Positions 8,066 through 16,026 of a stretch of 20,499 nt of DNA are shown one piece after another. Origin of the DNA: a virus; IMG/VR virus record IMGVR_UViG_3300010883_000661, positions 1 to 20,499 of that record; one strand, written 5' to 3'. Below the pieces are notes generated by a model. The model was not told the origin of the DNA. It saw only the letters and a program-made list of their open reading frames with translations, and made no database searches. The first letter of the stretch is position 1, and each line of letters starts with the position of its first letter. A program made the translations under genes and the position numbers.

Positions 8066-8422
8066 CTACTGCCCTCTTTCAAAGATATTGATAGCTATAT
8101 CTGCTGGCTGAGGAATATAAACAATATCCCCGATAGACCAGCTACCCTCTGTGGGCTTTTTATTGAACCAAGCTATCAGCCACCAGAGAGTAGGATCCCC
8201 ATAATATTCAGAGGCTAGTTTATCCATACGATACCCCACCTGCCAAGCGGCTGTGTCTACTTGTAGTTCGCCATTTATGTCCCCAGCCGTGGGGTACTCG
8301 AAGACGGCCGTATCATATTGCATTATTTGCTGAACGCCTCGGGGATACTTAAAGAATTCATTATAGTACCCCTCATCATCATTAATAAATCTTTGCCTAA
8401 TAGAATACCGTGAATATGACAT
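8066..8422 (-). CDS. 53: gp53-like baseplate wedge protein, 118 residues
   Basis: The second half contains VGYRMDKLASEYYGDPTLWW, then LIAWFNK and GDIVYIPQP. This is the compact LysM-like arrangement characteristic of gp53-family baseplate wedge proteins: helix, YYGDP.LWW, then a strand with a G-D-x-x-Y/I-x-P end. In T4, gp53 joins wedges to the hub during baseplate assembly. Here the protein is shorter than T4 gp53 (about 196 residues) and keeps mainly the LysM-like part plus about 55 N-terminal residues. The start at 8422 has AAGGAAA upstream and lies 11 bases after the LysM-protein stop. It is followed two bases later by the hub-like gene, consistent with a baseplate gene cluster. Confidence 0.8.
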   Translation of the reverse strand: MSYSRYSIRQRFINDDEGYYNEFFKYPRGVQQIMQYDTAVFEYPTAGDINGELQVDTAAWQVGYRMDKLASEYYGDPTLWWLIAWFNKKPTEGSWSIGDIVYIPQPADIAINIFERGQ

Positions 8423-8433
8423 TGTGTTTCCTT

Positions 8434-9501
8434 TTATTTTAGCCTTATTGGCTCGCCGGGATAGATCCAGTGTCCATCACTACGTCGCCGGCGGGTATTG
8501 GTACTAGTGTTAGTAGTATGTTTGTTCATGACTAGGAGTCTCTGGAGTGGAACGCCTGTCCGCTCGGATATCCCGCTCATTGTGTCTCCTTTGCGCACAG
8601 TCAGCGACCCAAGGATAGCACTTGATTTAGCGCAAGCTATAGCAGCGCCAGGCCCGTCGCACTGAGCCTTGGGCTTTTCTGCCCATCTTCGGGGCTGTTG
8701 TCCAGGAGCGAAAGACACATCGTAAGGATATGTCTCATGGCTAACCCCACCACGTAGAGAATTATTTTGGTCATACCCCAGAGAGTGTTCGTGGAGAACC
8801 GTAAAGTTAAAGTTAAGGCGAACAGTCTTAGGATAGTAATCATTGCCCATTGTTTGTAAGCGGCCAAGCTCTATAGCGTTGTTCATATTAGACGCAATCT
8901 CCTCGGTTGTAGAACCGGCCATTGCGGTCATTAGGTTTTGCCCCTCTCTCCTTGAAATCTCGGCAGCGGCATCAGCACTACTCAGCATAAACACTCCGTC
9001 TTCAAGTACAGGCTCAAAAGTTATACCTGCGACATAACCAAGAAGTCCACCACCTGTTGCTGCATCCTGGATAAGGTTGCCGAATTTAATTCTCATTAAA
9101 GGACCCATGTTGATAGTGGTCGCACCGCAAGCGCCGCCACGCTCAGCGTACTGAGGATAGAGGTAAGAAATCAGTTTATTAATATCGTATAGATTTTGCT
9201 TGGCTGCGGTTAAGCTATCCGCTGGGACTTTCCACGATACTGAGATGGATCGGCGGGTGCCCATAAATGTCGAGATAGGGTCCATACGACCAAAGACCTG
9301 TTCCGCAGCCCATTCCGAGCTATATGCATCGCTAAACGACTCCATAAATGCAGGGAAAGAGACAGAATCGTTGGCTACCAGAGAATAAATGTCCAGAGTA
9401 TACCCTCGATTGGTAAGATCGCTTACTCCTAAACCTTTTTTTGAAACCTGAGGTGTATCGCTTCCTCGCTTGGGGTATAATAAGTTATCGAAAAATCCCA
9501 T
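8434..9501 (-). CDS. Baseplate tube-initiator-like protein (gp48/gp54 type) with C-terminal LysM domain, 355 residues
   Basis: The N-terminal 280 residues follow a pattern known from T4-like tube-cap/tube-initiator proteins: a strand ending in VSFPAFMESFSDAYS, then WAAEQVFGRMDPI, STFMGTRRSISVSW, a helix with LISYLYPQY, PLMRIKFGNL, and a late FNFTVLHEHSLGY strand. Residues 298-355 are a LysM domain (VRKGDTMSGISERTG, then LLVMNK, ending WIYPGEPIRL), a fold that binds peptidoglycan or serves as a structural module in baseplates. The start at 9501 has AGGAG nine bases upstream, overlapping the tape-measure stop. Position directly after the tape measure suits a protein from which the tail tube is nucleated. 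A basic RRRR segment lies inside the LysM domain. Exact equivalence to gp48 or gp54 is uncertain. Confidence 0.7.
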   Translation of the reverse strand: MGFFDNLLYPKRGSDTPQVSKKGLGVSDLTNRGYTLDIYSLVANDSVSFPAFMESFSDAYSSEWAAEQVFGRMDPISTFMGTRRSISVSWKVPADSLTAAKQNLYDINKLISYLYPQYAERGGACGATTINMGPLMRIKFGNLIQDAATGGGLLGYVAGITFEPVLEDGVFMLSSADAAAEISRREGQNLMTAMAGSTTEEIASNMNNAIELGRLQTMGNDYYPKTVRLNFNFTVLHEHSLGYDQNNSLRGGVSHETYPYDVSFAPGQQPRRWAEKPKAQCDGPGAAIACAKSSAILGSLTVRKGDTMSGISERTGVPLQRLLVMNKHTTNTSTNTRRRRSDGHWIYPGEPIRLK

Positions 9502-9513
9502 TTTTCTATTCTC

Positions 9514-11127
9514 CTAAAGTGGTACAACCGCAGACATTTGCTTGCCTATCTCATCCATTACTGCTCGCCCTATCACTCGTCCGTCCAAAGAGACCTCTAT
9601 GGGTTGAGGGCGGGACCTGCTAGATGCTGCCTTGAGAGCAGTAGCCATGCCGGTGGCGACTGCCTTCTGTAAATCTTGCGGAGAGATGCCCCCGCTTCCC
9701 AAGTCTGTTCCAGCAATGATAGAGTCCTGGGCGTGTAGCTGGAAGGTGCCCGCAGGCCCAGTAATATAATTTTTATTTCCATCAGCACCAGGAATATATA
9801 AATCAGGTACAGGCATAGGCGGGGGAACAGTCAGAGCCTTAGATAGTCCGCCAGTGCCGCCCTGGGCGTCAAAGTCGAACATTCCTGTGGCTGACGCTGC
9901 GAAGTCTTTCGCTGGTTTTAGCGAGGTTTCGGTCCACACACCGGCGAGAGCCGTGAAATAGTCGATGTAGCTACTATTTTCGTCAAGATGATCTAAGGCT
10001 GTAGCGAGTCCTTTTATTAAGTTTGTCCCGTACTCGATAAGTCCGCTATCCACAAAGAACTTCTGAGCAGCACCCTGGAGTCTTTCCATACTCGTCGTAA
10101 ATTTCTGTGATGTTTCTGCGAGACTTTCCTGCTGCTTCATATAGGCAGTATATTCCTCTTTGGGTCCAAACATCCGCCCCAAAAGATCTTGATCCCCGCC
10201 AGTCAAAATACCAGCAAGGGTTTGGCGCATGCGGTGACCCATTGAGGAAACCTCAATACCTGCATCTCGAAAAGATTCACCTAGATGTTCAATACGGTCT
10301 GCCTCATTCATCTCTCGAAGTGTTGAATCATTAAGCTGAAGCCCGAACTGACCAAAGACTTGATTCAATGAACCTACTTTCTCAGCAGCGCCCTCAAAAG
10401 TATCAAACTGGTTAGCAATCTGAAGAGCCTCGGACATGTCCATATGATAAGACCTAGCAGCTTTCTGTAGCTCTCCAAAGACCCTCTCGGTGCGCTCGCC
10501 ATACTTTAATAATTGAGGTGAGAATTGAGCAAACTCTTGCATCACCATTCCTGTTGATCGCCCTACCTCTTGGGCTAATTTATGCATAGCCTTGACGCTA
10601 GCCATAGCAGCCTGAGGTGTTTGGTTTAAGGATGTAACAAAGATGTCGAATGATTTAGCAGTAATCCTAGAATCAACTCCCACTTTTAATAATTGTCCAG
10701 CAATTAAGTTCAGTCCTTGGCGGGTATTTTGACTAAGGGCTGGGAATTTTCTAAACTCCGTGGCCATAGTAGCAACAATTTTCTGCGAATCACCAAAAGA
10801 CATACCAAGCGTGGAGGTATCATGAGCCAACTGAATCATATCTTTGCCTAGAAGCGATGTATATCCCGTAGTCTGCCCCAAAGTAATATTTAGTTTTTCG
10901 AGACTAGCTGCCAAATCATATGACGCCGCAATGAAGTTAACGGGGATGTTCAAGCTTGAAAAACTAAATTTAACTCGATCCATTGCAGTACCTACCTTGT
11001 CTGCAACACCCTTCAGCTTTTCCATTTTTTTTGTGACGTCGCCGGTGGGGTCGGCGTCACCAGGGTCCGAGCCACCGGAGGCGGCGATGGCGGCGATCAT
11101 ATTTAGTACAATAGCAGGTAACGCCAT
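9514..11127 (-). CDS. Tail tape measure protein, 537 residues
   Basis: The protein has the composition and order of a tape measure: a short hydrophobic start, a Gly/Asp linker, then long Ala-, Gln- and Met-rich helices (about 30-390), with TMP-like motifs such as FIAASYDLAASLEKLN, ITAKSFDIFVTSLNQTP and FGELQKAARSYHM. The C-terminal 30 residues (IEVSLDGRVIGRAV then MDEIGKQ) match the usual tape-measure ending. At roughly 0.15 nm per residue the length would specify a tail near 80 nm, somewhat shorter than T4 (gp29, 590 residues). It follows the gp26-like/63-residue chaperone-type pair, the expected position. The start at 11127 has a GGGGGG-type site about nine bases upstream, within a duplicated sequence. 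It occupies the same genomic role as gp29, though sequence identity to gp29 is not evident. Confidence 0.8.
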   Translation of the reverse strand: MALPAIVLNMIAAIAASGGSDPGDADPTGDVTKKMEKLKGVADKVGTAMDRVKFSFSSLNIPVNFIAASYDLAASLEKLNITLGQTTGYTSLLGKDMIQLAHDTSTLGMSFGDSQKIVATMATEFRKFPALSQNTRQGLNLIAGQLLKVGVDSRITAKSFDIFVTSLNQTPQAAMASVKAMHKLAQEVGRSTGMVMQEFAQFSPQLLKYGERTERVFGELQKAARSYHMDMSEALQIANQFDTFEGAAEKVGSLNQVFGQFGLQLNDSTLREMNEADRIEHLGESFRDAGIEVSSMGHRMRQTLAGILTGGDQDLLGRMFGPKEEYTAYMKQQESLAETSQKFTTSMERLQGAAQKFFVDSGLIEYGTNLIKGLATALDHLDENSSYIDYFTALAGVWTETSLKPAKDFAASATGMFDFDAQGGTGGLSKALTVPPPMPVPDLYIPGADGNKNYITGPAGTFQLHAQDSIIAGTDLGSGGISPQDLQKAVATGMATALKAASSRSRPQPIEVSLDGRVIGRAVMDEIGKQMSAVVPL

Positions 11128-11129
11128 CT

Positions 11130-11163
11130 ATCTTAGCCCCCCGTGGTCCAATTAATCTTAGCC
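11130..11163 (-). repeat. Direct repeat in the leader of the tape-measure gene
   Basis: On the minus strand GGCTAAGAT occurs twice, at 11163-11155 and 11138-11130, 25 bases apart. The second copy contains the spacer between the G-rich ribosome binding site and the ATG of the tape-measure gene. The first copy is preceded by GAGG and so resembles a second, decoy ribosome binding site without a canonical start codon behind it. The repeat is seen directly; any regulatory function is speculative. Confidence 0.45.
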
Positions 11164-11208
11164 TCTTCCTCTAAATAGTTCCCAATAGGAAATAATAGAG
11201 AGTTTCAA

Positions 11209-11219
11209 TGTAAGACTGG
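11209..11219. repeat. Eleven-base sequence shared by two intergenic regions (copy 1)
   Basis: TGTAAGACTGG (plus strand) occurs here, just beyond the 63-residue frame, and again at 18850-18860, upstream of the gp13-like gene. Both are non-coding and read CCAGTCTTACA on the transcribed strand. Chance identity of this length within such a small amount of intergenic DNA is unlikely but possible. It could be part of a late-gene leader element. Confidence 0.3.
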
Positions 11220-11221
11220 TT

Positions 11222-11413
11222 TTAGTTTTTCCCTTCTCGGGCTTTGCGTTCGTTTTCTTTTTCCTCAGTCAAACGCCTCAGGAACCACTTGCGCACCAAA
11301 ACAGGGAGATTATATACCTCCCAGAAGCTCCAATTTCCATATTGTTTGAGAAGAAAAAATTCTTCGTAAATTCCCTTTTTATATCGCTCACTTAGGCCAA
11401 AAAAAGTCCGCAC
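11222..11413 (-). CDS. 63-residue frame overlapping the gp26-like gene; candidate second tape-measure chaperone or frameshift extension
   Basis: After the gp26-like reading frame ends at 11388, another frame stays open to 11222 and encodes a protein-like sequence: GLSERYKKGIYEEFFLL, then YGNWSFWEVYNLPVLVRKW and a charged tail rich in Glu, Lys and Arg. The shape (acidic/aromatic helix, W.F.E.Y.LP, R.WFL..L) looks conserved and functional. Two routes of expression fit. A GTG at 11413 has GGAGGT eight bases upstream, a good internal start. Alternatively, ribosomes could shift +1 or -2 on the run of seven T at 11405-11399, giving a gp26-like extended protein. Position between tube and tape measure is where lambda-type phages make chaperones G and GT by frameshifting. 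Function is inferred from position; expression route is undecided. Confidence 0.65.
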   Translation of the reverse strand: MRTFFGLSERYKKGIYEEFFLLKQYGNWSFWEVYNLPVLVRKWFLRRLTEEKENERKAREGKN

Positions 11414-12275
11414 TAAGCGGGACCTCCATGTCCACGTTATGGGAACAGCTACTACAAGTATAATTCTGCTGAAGCGTGAAGAAGGGAATTTGGGTTGCGT
11501 ACTCTTTCTTAAGGAAAGTTGAGTCCCGAGTAGGCAAACTATGAACAAAGTTAGCAATCACTAGAGGATTAGTCTCGCCGTCTACTGAAGCGATCATCTG
11601 GCGCAGCAAGGAAGTAATAAGCGAGTTTTGAGATTTCTTAAAATAGGATTCCTTTGCCATCTTTTCCTCGTCGTAGCCAGTAAAAAGGCGGCACCCGACA
11701 ACTGCCTTGGTTATGGGGGTCGTAAAATAGACTAGAAGATTACCTTCGGAATCAACCTCTGGGTCGGGAAGTGTGTGTAGCAACTTGGCTGTTTTCTCTA
11801 GCGCACGACCTGTACACTCCTCAAGATTAAAACTATAATGATTAGCTTCCCCACAAGCTGTGCAAGTCACGTCTGTCTCATACTCATCGCCATACCCAGT
11901 GATCCGAGCGCCGACAGTTAGAGCATTTCTGTCCTGTACCAACAGAGAGCGAATGTCTATTGACTGGTCCATCATCATATTCTGAATTGCTCGGTTGACA
12001 GCTACACCTTCTTTTAGAAGGTTCTCCGAAGTTAATATATCTTCTTCTTTTGCCGTCATATAACGGATCTCAATAGAGTCTCGCCCGTGGCAAGGATGCT
12101 CGGGACCATAATACTTGCCTTGGGTTGGTAACTTGACAAAATAGGTAGGCACATTCCATTGGAAACTACCATTGGAATTGCCGGGCATACCGGGAGGGTT
12201 CACTGTATTGGGCTGAGAGGGGGCGGGATCAAAGGACTCTGGAGGAAGTCCCATTCTATAATCATTTCTATTCAT
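11388..12275 (-). CDS. gp26-like baseplate/tail assembly protein with zinc-ribbon cysteines, 295 residues
   Basis: The first 35 residues are Pro/Asn-rich and probably disordered. Then follow a strand-rich segment (YFVKLPTQGKYYG) and a helix-rich part starting IEIRYMTAKEEDILTSENLL, typical of the T4 gp26-like baseplate family. Two CxxC knuckles, CTAC at 138-141 and CSSC at 274-277, form a likely split zinc ribbon. In T4, gp26 is counted as a hub assembly component. Lying between the tube and tape-measure genes, this protein may act as a chaperone for the tape measure, as suggested by the position of analogous genes in other tailed phages. The ATG at 12275 has AAAGG six bases upstream. The last five codons contain seven consecutive T on the coding strand, which matter for the overlapping downstream frame. 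Confidence 0.75.
   Translation of the reverse strand: MNRNDYRMGLPPESFDPAPSQPNTVNPPGMPGNSNGSFQWNVPTYFVKLPTQGKYYGPEHPCHGRDSIEIRYMTAKEEDILTSENLLKEGVAVNRAIQNMMMDQSIDIRSLLVQDRNALTVGARITGYGDEYETDVTCTACGEANHYSFNLEECTGRALEKTAKLLHTLPDPEVDSEGNLLVYFTTPITKAVVGCRLFTGYDEEKMAKESYFKKSQNSLITSLLRQMIASVDGETNPLVIANFVHSLPTRDSTFLKKEYATQIPFFTLQQNYTCSSCSHNVDMEVPLSADFFWPK
11399..11405 (-). other. Candidate recoding site: seven-T run three codons before the gp26-like stop
   Basis: On the coding strand the last codons read GAC TTT TTT TGG CCT AAG TGA. The overlapping frame reads ACT TTT TTT GGC CTA AGT. Relative to the gp26-like frame this is +1, or equivalently -2. A Phe tRNA could re-pair on TTT after either shift, so the run is slippery. 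A GGAGGT 16 bases upstream is farther than the spacing usual for stimulating bacterial -1 shifts, and it fits initiation at the GTG at 11413 better. The run and frame relations are seen; use as a frameshift site is a hypothesis. Confidence 0.35.
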
Positions 12276-12304
12276 TTAAAACCTTTCTATAGAATATTGT
12301 ATTA

Positions 12305-12838
12305 CTAGACGGCAACATGCCCGCCGACAGCGTTATCGATTTCAGCCCAGTCATAGGCGATCTCAATGCTGATTTCGTTCATTTCGTCGGCTGCATAGTC
12401 TAAGCTGCCACCAAAATCTATACTTACGATCCATGGATTCTTTAAGCTCCAAATCTCGATAGGATTACCATCAGCATCAATCTGCTGAATGGAAATACCG
12501 CCGAGTCCGTCTAGGACCGAGCGTTGCTTGCTGATGCTGCCTCTCAGATTAGGGTTGACTGGATACTCATAGCCAGATGCACGTAAACTTTGAAGGAAAG
12601 TCTTGGCCAAGTCGGGCTCGATAGGATCAACCAAAGTTACAGTTACATTATCCCAGGTAACTCGGCCAGGGTACTTGAAGGTATGGTTAATAAACTGATG
12701 CTCTACCGTTGAGATATTAGCTTTAGGCTTTGAAGCTGTCTTGACAGTCCAAATCGGAATCTTGCCCATCGCTAATACAAAGCGAAAGCGTCTTTTGGGA
12801 TCGGTGTTAACATTGGACCAGAAAAGATCAGCAGCCAT
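12305..12838 (-). CDS. 19: Tail tube protein, gp19-like, 177 residues
   Basis: Length is close to T4 gp19 (163 residues), and the pattern is that of the T4 gp19 tail-tube family: a basic N-terminal strand (RRFRFVLAMGKIPIWTVKT), the loop containing ISTVEHQFINHTFKYPGRVTW, a VTVTLVDP strand, a helix with LAKTFLQSL, and near the end WIVSIDFGGSLDY followed by ISIEIAYDWAE. The protein would stack as hexameric rings to form the inner tube that sits within the contracted sheath and conducts DNA. It lies immediately downstream of the sheath gene, as in T4. The start at 12838 has GGAG ten bases upstream, inside a 48-base gap. The match is good across the length and I see no missing parts. Confidence 0.92.
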   Translation of the reverse strand: MAADLFWSNVNTDPKRRFRFVLAMGKIPIWTVKTASKPKANISTVEHQFINHTFKYPGRVTWDNVTVTLVDPIEPDLAKTFLQSLRASGYEYPVNPNLRGSISKQRSVLDGLGGISIQQIDADGNPIEIWSLKNPWIVSIDFGGSLDYAADEMNEISIEIAYDWAEIDNAVGGHVAV

Positions 12839-12886
12839 TAGTTGGTTTCTCCATTAGTTATAGTATATAGATTTCTCATAACTTTT

Positions 12887-15800
12887 TTAATCATCAAAAG
12901 CGGCCCCGCTATTAGTGACTACGAAGTCAATAGCAAAATATTCCGCAGCCCGAGTGGGTTTTACAATGAGCTTTGCATAGATAATATTGCGATCAATCAT
13001 ATCTGGAGTTGTTGTAGACTCGTCCAAAATCAACCGGAAGTCTTCAATCCCAAACTGAGATCTTACTGAGTCAAGGACTGGCGTCGCCTGCTGAGTAAAA
13101 CGAGTCCAGGTGTCTCGGGTGTTTGGTGCAAAAATTAACCTTGATGCAATAAACGAGATTTCTCTCTTAAGGAAAATCAGTAGGCGTCGAACGTTGATCC
13201 GGTCTAGTGCAGAAGCTGTCTGTTGAAGCGTTTTTTGCCCAAAGATGACAATTCCTTCAGCAGGGAACTTAGCTATAGGATTAATATTAGCCTCGTAAAG
13301 ATCGTCTCGGTTGTCCGAAGTTAACCGGCGAGACACTTCAAGTACTGGAATGCCCGCAGCGCCTTCGCTAAGACCGCCTCGGCTAAAGCCTGCCGGAGCA
13401 AACCAAGGTGCCGAGATCCTGTCGGTAGTAGAAAGGGCTCCCATGGCCGCCACTGAAGGTGGAGCCCACAGTGTGCGATTATTAATTGTATCCTGGATCA
13501 GAACCCAGGGATAATAAGCTGCGCCGTAGCTGTTGTTAAGATTACGTCCCTGTAAATCAGCAATAGCTTGGGCAACCGTAAAGTTATTGCGGTCTTCGGC
13601 ACTAGCACTATTTTCGGTATCAGCGGTATAAACGTAAGGAAGATCTATAATGGCTAGTGCGTCAGCCCGCTTCTCTACCATATCTAACAGATGGTTAGTA
13701 ACAAGGTTCTGAGTGACACCGGGCATAGCAACGGCATTGTACTGAAGCATTTCTGCCTCAGATACCATATCGATAGACCTTCTAAGAGAATAAAGAGGTG
13801 CGCTTGTCATATCTGTCTTAGACGCCATCAGACTATTCCGGAAAGGATCTCTTTCTCTTACATCGAATCCGGTTGAGCCTCCGAATAAGACAGTGGTGAA
13901 CTGGTTCAAGCTACCAGTCAGGAGACGATCATAGGTACCATCACCTCGATAGCTCGTTCCGGCAGTGCGTGATCCCGACACATAATAATATTCCCCTGAT
14001 GTGGTCGAGCCAGAAATATCATCTAGTGTGAACACCCAGGAAATTTCTACAGCGTCAGAGGAGCCAGCAGTAGGATTACCAGCTATGTCGTGGGTTGTAC
14101 TGTAGGGGGTATCTTGGTACCCTTTAGCACGAGAAGTAAGATAGTCAGAAATGCCAGGGTCGGCCGTTGTATCACTGGTACTACGCCCTGTCCAAGCACC
14201 CCAATAGGTCGAACGCAAGTCCTTGGGAGAACCCCAGTTCGAGCCTATTCGCAGAGGCATAGAAGGCATCATGACGGAGCCTGAAAATAAAGCGGTTTCC
14301 GTACCGGCGGGGGTAGCGGTCCATCCAGCACCGAAGCTTAATAGTTGTACTTCTCCGCTGACTAGTGCCGGAATACCTCCAAGGTCTCCGAACAGCGTTG
14401 CCGGGCCGCCATCAAATATTGCAGCAATGCCACTTCCGGCACTCACATCTGCATAACTACCTAGAGCATCCGGAGCGCCGCTGCCGCTGGTGAAGGAGAT
14501 GTCCCTGTTCTTAAGCGGACCGAAGACGCCAAACGGAAGATACTCGGGCTCTACTGAACCTCTTTCCACGTCCTCGTCCATTGCCACTCGTACCTGGGTA
14601 GAGCGATTTGCATATTGTCCATAAGTACGATTAGTTAAAGTAGTAGTATCAAACTTTTCGTATTGATCGCCAATCATACGAGCAATATAATTTGGAGAGG
14701 CTGGGTTAAGATTTAACTCGTCATATCTTTCGAGAATTCGGGGGTTAGCGTCGGTGTCGTTAAGGGCACGGACAAGAACACTAAATGATCCATAATCTTG
14801 ATAGGCCCCAACGGGTCCCTTAATATTTGTAATAGAAATTTTCACTTGTTTCTGAACATCTTCGCCTTCAGAAAGAGATTCAAAACGAAAGAGCTTCTGT
14901 TGGTTCTTGGACACGAAGGAAGCCGTAGCATTTGAAAGGTCTTGCCCGATAAACCACCCAGTGGTAGAGCGAGTAGCCCCGTAACGTTTGTCATTTTGAG
15001 TTACAAGGTAAGTAGCACCTTTTTGATCCCTCAGTGGGAAGATGGCGACATGGTATTTGGTAGGTACAGATCCGGAAGGGGATGAGGCACCAGCCAGTAA
15101 CCCCAGCGAAGCGGCCGTGTCACGTAGATTGTCTGCGCTGCCAAGGACACTACCCGTAGTGGACAAACGATACCCAAAACTTTCCCCTACCCAATATTCT
15201 CCGCCTTGGCTAGCAGTCTGAGTGGCTGGAGTTGTGATAGTAGAGTTAGTAATTGTAGGGTTGGTGTTTAATACCTTGCGTAAATAGTTTTTACTCGCAG
15301 GGTTAAAAGAAATATTTACATATTCTAGATCGGCAGCTAGCCCGGTAGAACTGATGCCGACCTTAATCTCGTTGTTCGCATCAGTTTCATAAAGCTCACA
15401 TGCCGACGCCGTCAAAGTTAATGCGGATAGTCCGGCACGGCTCCCGGAAAGGATGGCACGACCGGCGTCCAAATAAAGAGTTGCAGCCAAGGCCCCCGTT
15501 ACGGCTAACTGAGGATGTAGTGTTGCCGGTCCGCTGGGCATATTGAGCGAGGAAGAAGGCCAAACAGCGATTCCCCAGGCTCCGCCGTTTACTGTTGTTG
15601 ACGCACCTGCCCCAGGACCCAGGTCGCCAGCCCTCCAGCCAGCATATCCAGATTCATCAGTAGTGTTGGGATCTTGAAATTCCCCTACTCGCATGAAAGT
15701 TAAAGGAGCATTATTTCGCAGCCAGGCCTGAGCCGCATAAGCAGCATAGGTTGGTGCGTTCCTACTATTATCTCGCCATATGTCGGTGCCTTCACCGCCG

Positions 15801-16000
15801 GCAGCAGGATTCCCAAAAACCTCTACAAAATCATTGAAAGAGGTAACTGTTACGGGCTTGTTCAGCGGCCCTTTGGCAGCCGACCCCAGGATCAAAGGAC
15901 CGATAGCAGAGGAATCTGCTGGCAGTTGGGAGTTATCTATTTCATTAATGAAAACTCCAGGCGATATAAACTTAAATTTTCTTGAAGAATTGTCAGCCAT
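12887..16000 (-). CDS. 18: Tail sheath protein, gp18-like, 1037 residues with large insertion
   Basis: The N-terminal 115 residues have the sheath signature: ISPGVFINEIDNS, GPLILGSAAKGPLNKP, FVEVFGNP and a helix ending AAQAWLRN. The C-terminal 220 residues are the conserved contractile-sheath domain: INVRRLLIFLKREI, LIFAPNTRDTWTRF, then IDRNIIYAKLIVKPTRAAEYF near the end, which in other sheaths forms the interlocking arm and inner shell. T4 gp18 has 659 residues, so about 380 extra residues are inserted between these domains. They are rich in Gly, Ser, Thr and Ala and look like surface-exposed beta domains, which in other phages decorate the tail exterior. The start at 16000 has GAGGGG eleven bases upstream. 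The sheath contracts to drive the tube through the host envelope. Confidence 0.93.
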   Translation of the reverse strand: MADNSSRKFKFISPGVFINEIDNSQLPADSSAIGPLILGSAAKGPLNKPVTVTSFNDFVEVFGNPAAGGEGTDIWRDNSRNAPTYAAYAAQAWLRNNAPLTFMRVGEFQDPNTTDESGYAGWRAGDLGPGAGASTTVNGGAWGIAVWPSSSLNMPSGPATLHPQLAVTGALAATLYLDAGRAILSGSRAGLSALTLTASACELYETDANNEIKVGISSTGLAADLEYVNISFNPASKNYLRKVLNTNPTITNSTITTPATQTASQGGEYWVGESFGYRLSTTGSVLGSADNLRDTAASLGLLAGASSPSGSVPTKYHVAIFPLRDQKGATYLVTQNDKRYGATRSTTGWFIGQDLSNATASFVSKNQQKLFRFESLSEGEDVQKQVKISITNIKGPVGAYQDYGSFSVLVRALNDTDANPRILERYDELNLNPASPNYIARMIGDQYEKFDTTTLTNRTYGQYANRSTQVRVAMDEDVERGSVEPEYLPFGVFGPLKNRDISFTSGSGAPDALGSYADVSAGSGIAAIFDGGPATLFGDLGGIPALVSGEVQLLSFGAGWTATPAGTETALFSGSVMMPSMPLRIGSNWGSPKDLRSTYWGAWTGRSTSDTTADPGISDYLTSRAKGYQDTPYSTTHDIAGNPTAGSSDAVEISWVFTLDDISGSTTSGEYYYVSGSRTAGTSYRGDGTYDRLLTGSLNQFTTVLFGGSTGFDVRERDPFRNSLMASKTDMTSAPLYSLRRSIDMVSEAEMLQYNAVAMPGVTQNLVTNHLLDMVEKRADALAIIDLPYVYTADTENSASAEDRNNFTVAQAIADLQGRNLNNSYGAAYYPWVLIQDTINNRTLWAPPSVAAMGALSTTDRISAPWFAPAGFSRGGLSEGAAGIPVLEVSRRLTSDNRDDLYEANINPIAKFPAEGIVIFGQKTLQQTASALDRINVRRLLIFLKREISFIASRLIFAPNTRDTWTRFTQQATPVLDSVRSQFGIEDFRLILDESTTTPDMIDRNIIYAKLIVKPTRAAEYFAIDFVVTNSGAAFDD

Positions 16001-16018
16001 TTATCTAAATTCCCCTCG

Positions 16019-16026
16019 TATAAATA
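16019..16026 (+). promoter_or_regulatory. TATAAATA, T4 late-promoter-like octamer in the sheath leader (plus-strand sense)
   Basis: The 120-base gap between the gp15-like and sheath genes contains TATAAATA, the T4 late promoter consensus, but read on the plus strand, against the genes. The transcribed strand reads GTATTTATAC, 19 bases before the sheath ATG. An identical octamer in the same orientation lies at 18873-18880. It may be an antisense late promoter, a derived late element, or chance in AT-rich DNA. The rest of this gap shows no convincing hairpin or sigma70 promoter. Confidence 0.25.

Noticed and set aside
8637-8867. 76-residue minus-strand frame inside the LysM-protein gene
   Set aside because: It is an out-of-frame shadow of the real gene with no ribosome binding site.
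11414-11557. ATG-initiated extension of the 63-residue frame upstream to 11557
   Set aside because: The extra 48 residues lie opposite well-conserved gp26-like coding sequence in another frame, have no ribosome binding site and look like a random translation; the protein-like part begins only after the seven-T run.
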